A DNA stretch of 64,000 nucleotides from NCBI RefSeq assembly GCF_000006565.2, contig NC_031469.1, forward strand, positions 1,377,245 through 1,441,244, in the 5' to 3' direction. Below are positions 60,101 through 64,000 of this stretch, piece by piece; the stretch's first letter is position 1, and each line of letters begins with the position of its first letter. A program made the position numbers and the translations under genes. Origin of the DNA: Toxoplasma gondii ME49 (taxonomy: Eukaryota; Apicomplexa; Conoidasida; Eucoccidiorida; Sarcocystidae). The notes below the pieces were generated by a model. It was not told the DNA's origin. It worked only from the letters and a program-made list of their open reading frames with translations, and ran no database searches.

Positions 60101-61672
60101 TCCGGAAGCGGAAGGATAGGTCGAGGGAAAAACCGGGAGTGCGGGCGGACCACCGGAACTCCACAGAACGGCGGAAGGAGGGGTAGGCGATGCGGTGAAC
60201 CTCCTGGTGAGAAACGCTCTCGGAGACAACGGCCCCAGAGGCGGCAAGGCAGAGAACGCTGCGGGAGAGCAAAGGGGCAGATCGCGAGCAAACAAAGGAA
60301 GGCCTGTGATGCCACCTACGGTGTCACCGAAACCCTGGAAAAGACTGCTTCTGACAGAGTCGCCTGAAGGCTCCGAAGACGACCACTGAGACGCAATGTC
60401 GTACAGCAGAACTAGAGTTCCAGCAAAATGACGACAGAGCCACTCAACAGACCAGTCAGTCCGCAACTGGGTGAGTTCTGTGGCGCAAAACGGAAGATAT
60501 GCATGCACGCGAGCCAACCTGCTCAAATCTCCGGAGAAAAAGCAGTCTGTATAAATACTCACATCAACGTCCTGAAGTCTCGCCGCGGCCGACTCTGAAA
60601 CGAGGCCGGCTACGGGAAGAGAATCAAAATCCAACGCAGCGAACGCAAGCGGGCCGGCGTACCCGGGATGTGCGGGACGAGGAACCAGAGAAGTGATCGC
60701 GGGAAGGACGAGAGGGACTGCGAACGGCGCAGCTGCAAAGTTAGGTGTACGGCCGCCTGGAGCAGGCGTCGGCGCACCGCGCGAGTGGGCAGAGATCCAG
60801 GCACCTGCTGCCAGCAAAAAAAATGCCGGTCTAGTTTCTCGATTTCTGACCGGCGCCTCTCTTCGATTCTCTACACGTCTACTTTGGCCCGCGCGTAAAG
60901 TTGGTTTCCCCAAAGGAAACGTCTCCTCCTGAGTTTCTCGTTCCTGTTCCTGTCTTCCACTCAGTACCTGTGGACTGTCTGTGTTTTTGCAAGAACGTCT
61001 ACTTGGAGTTCCTGCTCGGCTTTCCTGAATAGATGATCCCTCGTTCCCGTCCGGTTTTTTCCCCGAGTGAACATCCCTCGTGTTCCCCGCGGTCCGCTCC
61101 TCCAAACGAGTTATCTGCTTATCCTCCTGGTGTGGAGTCGGCTGGCTCGACCGCCGGCGGAGCTCTGATCTGAAGCGTTCCGTACTCGCGGAGGTGTTTC
61201 GCCCAGAAAGGATATCCCCAGGCTCCCCGGCTTCGACGCCGCAACGCCGTCTCGCTCGCTTGGGTCCTGCGATCTTCAAAGCTTCAAGTCCTTCTTCCGA
61301 GTCCTGATCAGTCGCCAGAAGCATGTGAAGTTTCGAGTGACTGAAGTTAGCGTCTTTCCCCTCTGGATACGGTTCACGAAGATGAAGGCCTGGTCCCGCC
61401 TGCGTGGTGAAGGACTGATTGAGACACGACAGAAACGAGAAATCCTGGTCAAAAGACGCGCTCCCCTCTGCTCCAGAGTCGGGCGTCTTCGCGCGGACAC
61501 GTTCGCAGCGTGCTCTGAGCCGCGGGGGAAACACGGAAAAAGTGGAAGGCTGGTCGTCCTGCTCTCTCGTGGGCCACAGAGCCGATGAGGCGACGCGGGG
61601 CGGAGCAGAGGACGGTACGGCGAGTGGCTGGAATCGAGTCGGGACGCAGCCGATGTCGCGTTTCTCCTCCAT
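51110..61672 (-). CDS. Very large low-complexity protein of unknown function
   Basis: On the reverse strand, a long open frame starts at ATG 61672 and stays open to 59405. A second frame, open from 60315 to 53398, must take over, so at least one intron or frame switch lies in 60,100-59,400; strong donors occur at 60569 (GTGAGT) and 60077 (GTAAGT). The second segment ends at a CAG/GTAGGA donor (53398) and joins in phase 0 to a last exon, 51868-51110. The total is roughly 2,900 residues. Most of it is disordered Ser/Pro/Gly/Arg sequence with basic K/R clusters. Two islands look folded: one encoded at about 54,700-55,000 (F-P-K-E-W-L-G-R-N-G and a four-cysteine C-x10-C-x-C-x2-C patch) and one at 53,400-53,700 rich in W, F and Y. 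No family is recognised and no AP2 domain is seen; a nuclear or cytoskeletal scaffold is possible. The 5' start is uncertain. Confidence 0.6.
52031..52103 (-). pseudogene. tRNA-Met(CAT)-like pseudogene in an intron
   Basis: Read on the reverse strand, 73 bases fit tRNA spacing exactly: two linker bases, D stem GAGC/GCAC (one mismatch) with a nine-base loop, anticodon stem TCGGG/CTCGA with loop TTCATGA (anticodon CAT, T33, purine 37), a five-base variable loop AGGTC, and a T stem AGTGG/CCACT with loop TCCAGAT. The acceptor strands GCCCTAG and GCTCGTT do not pair, and the T loop lacks the usual TTC. It is therefore probably a dead or truncated copy rather than an active gene. It lies in the last intron of the large reverse-strand gene. 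Confidence 0.55.
52110..52900. other. AT-rich block inside the last intron of the large reverse-strand gene
   Basis: This block is visibly richer in A and T than the GC-rich exons around it, and its composition changes abruptly near 52,020 and 52,900. It contains an 82-codon open frame (52453-52701, forward) with AT-rich codons and hydrophobic C-terminal stretches. I do not recognise that sequence as any mitochondrial or plastid protein. An insertion of organellar or other foreign DNA is the leading idea. Confidence 0.4.
52277..52309 (+). repeat. Dispersed 33-base element, copy 2
   Basis: CACAGTAGAACTTGGATTCG followed by GTAAACAAAGACG, matching the intronic copy at 18226-18258 at roughly 28 of 33 positions. 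It lies 175 bases from the tRNA-Met-like pseudogene, inside the same AT-rich block. Confidence 0.55.
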
Positions 61673-64000
61673 TGACGATGCCAGACGCACCACACGAAAA
61701 AGACCGCCGAGATGCCCGTACCTCAACTAACGCCAACCGGGAGAAACGGCAGCCTCCACACAGACCAGGAGCGTGTCCAGCGCTGAACGTGCTCAGTCCG
61801 GGGAAGGCACAGACGAGGGAGATCAATTCTCGAAGAACGGGCTGCGGCTCGACGGAAATGGCCCCACGCACCCCGCGTTACGGCCGGGGATGATACGCCG
61901 GACCACTAGAGCAAGAACAATCCGCGAAGTGCGTCAGAGCGCCTGAGCAGATGTCCCAAAACGAAGGCTGTCGCAAGGAAACGCGCGGCGTCCCCCGATA
62001 CGTAAGGAGGCTCTACTCTGAAGAAAAAGCGCCGAAGAAGGGAAGAGAATATCGATGGAGAAAAGACAGGAAGTGCCTCTCCGTTCAGCTTCTACTCGAA
62101 AAAGGAAGAAATACACAAGTGTTCACTGGGGCACAGAGACAAGTACATACCACGCCAAGAACGCAGGAATAATCCGGCGATAATTATTACGGAACGCACA
62201 GACGAGACGGTTTCAAAAATGCCGAATACGACCCTCAACAAAATGTACGGAAACAAAAGCTGACTCGCCCCACAAGATTCGAATATGCGAAGCCTCGTCG
62301 CCGCGTCGCGATTCTTCAGATGGGGGGACAATGCCTGACCGTCGACGTCAGAAGGTCTCCAGTAAAAGCCACGCGACATGTCCTCGGAACCGACAGTCTT
62401 GTTCGCAGTGAACACCCAGGTAGGAATCAGTCCTCCCGCACGAGATGCCTGCCCACTCAGACGGCGACAACGTACCTCAACAGAAACGCCGCCTCGCGGA
62501 GTTCGTTGCCCTGTCGTTCGAGCGTGCTAACTGCTAATGCGAGGGAACTACCGGAGGCGTCCTCCACAAATGCGCTCCAAAAACCGTAAGATTCTTGAAC
62601 ATGAGATTCGACACACACAGATAGGCTGAACCGGTAGCGGATTAAGGACCCAAATGACGTTCCAAAGCTCGCGATCGCGGCCGATTGTTCACTCAGATGG
62701 TGGAAACGGACGAATGAGCTTCGTCGAAGAAAGCCGCCAAACTTTCCTTTGATTTGTTGGAAGTCACTGAAAAAAGATCGGACCGTGTGCTGGTCAAAAA
62801 GACTCCTAACTGCCAGGTTGTCGTGGAGAAGAGAGAGCCTACCTCGGTAACGCGTTGGTCGCGTGACAGCAACCAAAAACGACGGGATTTGCGACACAAA
62901 CGCCACAAATGTTGAGGATGGGAGGACACGGTGAAGCACGGAACAGGCACAAACTAAAGCAAGCGACGGATTTTTTGCCGTGGTGCCAAACAGTCTTCGG
63001 TTCGGAAGAAAAAACGGAACTGCAAGGACGCTCAAACGGTGACACTAGGTCCTCAGCAGCTAGCGGTGAAAGACCACGTTCAGTTCAGCTCGAAAATGTT
63101 TTTCGGAGGGGGCTCCCTGCCTATCAAAAAGGACAGAATGAGCTGCGTTTCCTGCCACGTCGTTGCTCGAGTCGCGATAATCGCGCTGGATATACACCCG
63201 AGATGTGAGATCGCTGTCCTTCCCGCCGAGCAGAGAGAACTTGGTTTACGAACAAAAGAGTCTGTCCCAGAGGAGACGGACTGAGAGAAGGACGTGGAGA
63301 CACCAAAAGGAGAGAAAAAGAAAAAGAAATTCGCGCGACAGGCGCAGTTGGGGAGAGTTTAGAGCGCGTCCGTCACCTGCTGACCCTGAAACACCTGCCG
63401 CGTGGAACTGAGTTCCCGAAGAGAGACGGCAGCGCCAGGAAGGACAGATGTGTGGACGGGAAAAGAGACTAGACAAAGGGAGATACGGGACGGAAAGCGA
63501 CCCGTCTCCCTTGGTTTGAAATTAAAAGGAGTGCTGGTCAACGAACCAGACAAGCGCGGCGTCACAGCGCAGGCAAGAAACTCTGGCAACACAGCGTCCC
63601 CCTCGTTTTTGCGACTATCATGGTTTGTCCAGCTCAGCGTATTCGGCCTATTATTTGAGGACCAACCAGACGAAAAGGCACTCTCAGCTCCGCTTTACCT
63701 GCTGGAGCGGGAGCCACCACTGCGTTTTTTCTCCTAGATCTCGGTTGCTGCGGAAAAAACGAACGGCGGGTCTGAGACTTCACAAAAAAACGCAGCAGGT
63801 CCCTCACGCCTGTCTCGGCCTTTGCCCTCGAGTTCCTGGGCCTTCCCTCTTCCTCCGTTCCTCCCCCGCGATAACTTATCGCTGAAAAGCCAAAAACACG
63901 AAACTCCTCGCCCAAAAGCCCCAAAAATAAAACGACCCGCCACTCCCCAGGAACGACAGCCGCCACACAAAGTCCTTGCCACTGGTATACGCGTTACTTG
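61673..64000. other. Region upstream of the large reverse-strand gene
   Basis: This should hold the 5' untranslated region and promoter, and possibly 5' exons that I cannot identify. Several reverse-strand frames of 80-190 codons exist (for example 62457-63035), but none joins convincingly to the frame starting at 61672. Confidence 0.4.

Noticed and set aside
1..64000. CRISPR arrays, operons, insertion sequences, bacterial riboswitches
   Set aside because: None was seen; the intron-rich genes and codon style are those of a eukaryotic nuclear genome.

Overview
The window is nuclear DNA of a tissue-cyst coccidian, most likely Toxoplasma gondii or a close relative (Hammondia, Neospora). This rests on the gene style: many short exons with GTAAGT/GTGAGT-type donors and pyrimidine-CAG acceptors, Ser/Pro/Arg/Gly-rich proteins, GCATGC and (A/T)GAGACG promoter motifs, and introns full of (TA)n. 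There is no sign of operons, CRISPR or bacterial features. All gene structures below are hand-spliced from sequence. Frame continuity across exon joins was the main test; no transcript data were available.

Left part (1-9.8 kb). A reverse-strand gene enters from the left edge. It has a SPAG1-like N-terminus and the start of TPR repeats, suggesting a dynein-arm assembly co-chaperone for the flagellated microgamete. A two-exon reverse-strand gene (3.1-4.6 kb) encodes a twin CX9C (CHCH) protein, probably mitochondrial. After a gene-poor stretch comes a three-exon gene for ribosomal protein uS10 (RPS20), the most certain call in the window.

Centre (13.3-47.1 kb). One enormous forward-strand gene can be threaded through about 48 exons in consistent phase, giving a protein of about 3,630 residues. 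It has a secreted or luminal N-terminal part, a polytopic membrane region of about nine hydrophobic segments, a long cytosolic-looking region, and a run of MORN repeats near the C-terminus. Immediately downstream (44.1-47.1 kb), nine exons encode a protein of about 364 residues that resembles the fatty-acid-binding-protein/lipocalin fold. An alternative splice would fuse it to the giant gene.

Right part (47-64 kb). After 4 kb without a supported gene, a reverse-strand gene of about 10.5 kb (61.7 to 51.1 kb) encodes a very large, low-complexity protein with two conserved-looking islands and no recognised family. Its last intron (51,869-53,397) holds AT-rich DNA with a tRNA-Met-like pseudogene and a short dispersed element also present in introns of the giant gene. 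These look like scattered insertions of foreign, perhaps organellar, DNA.
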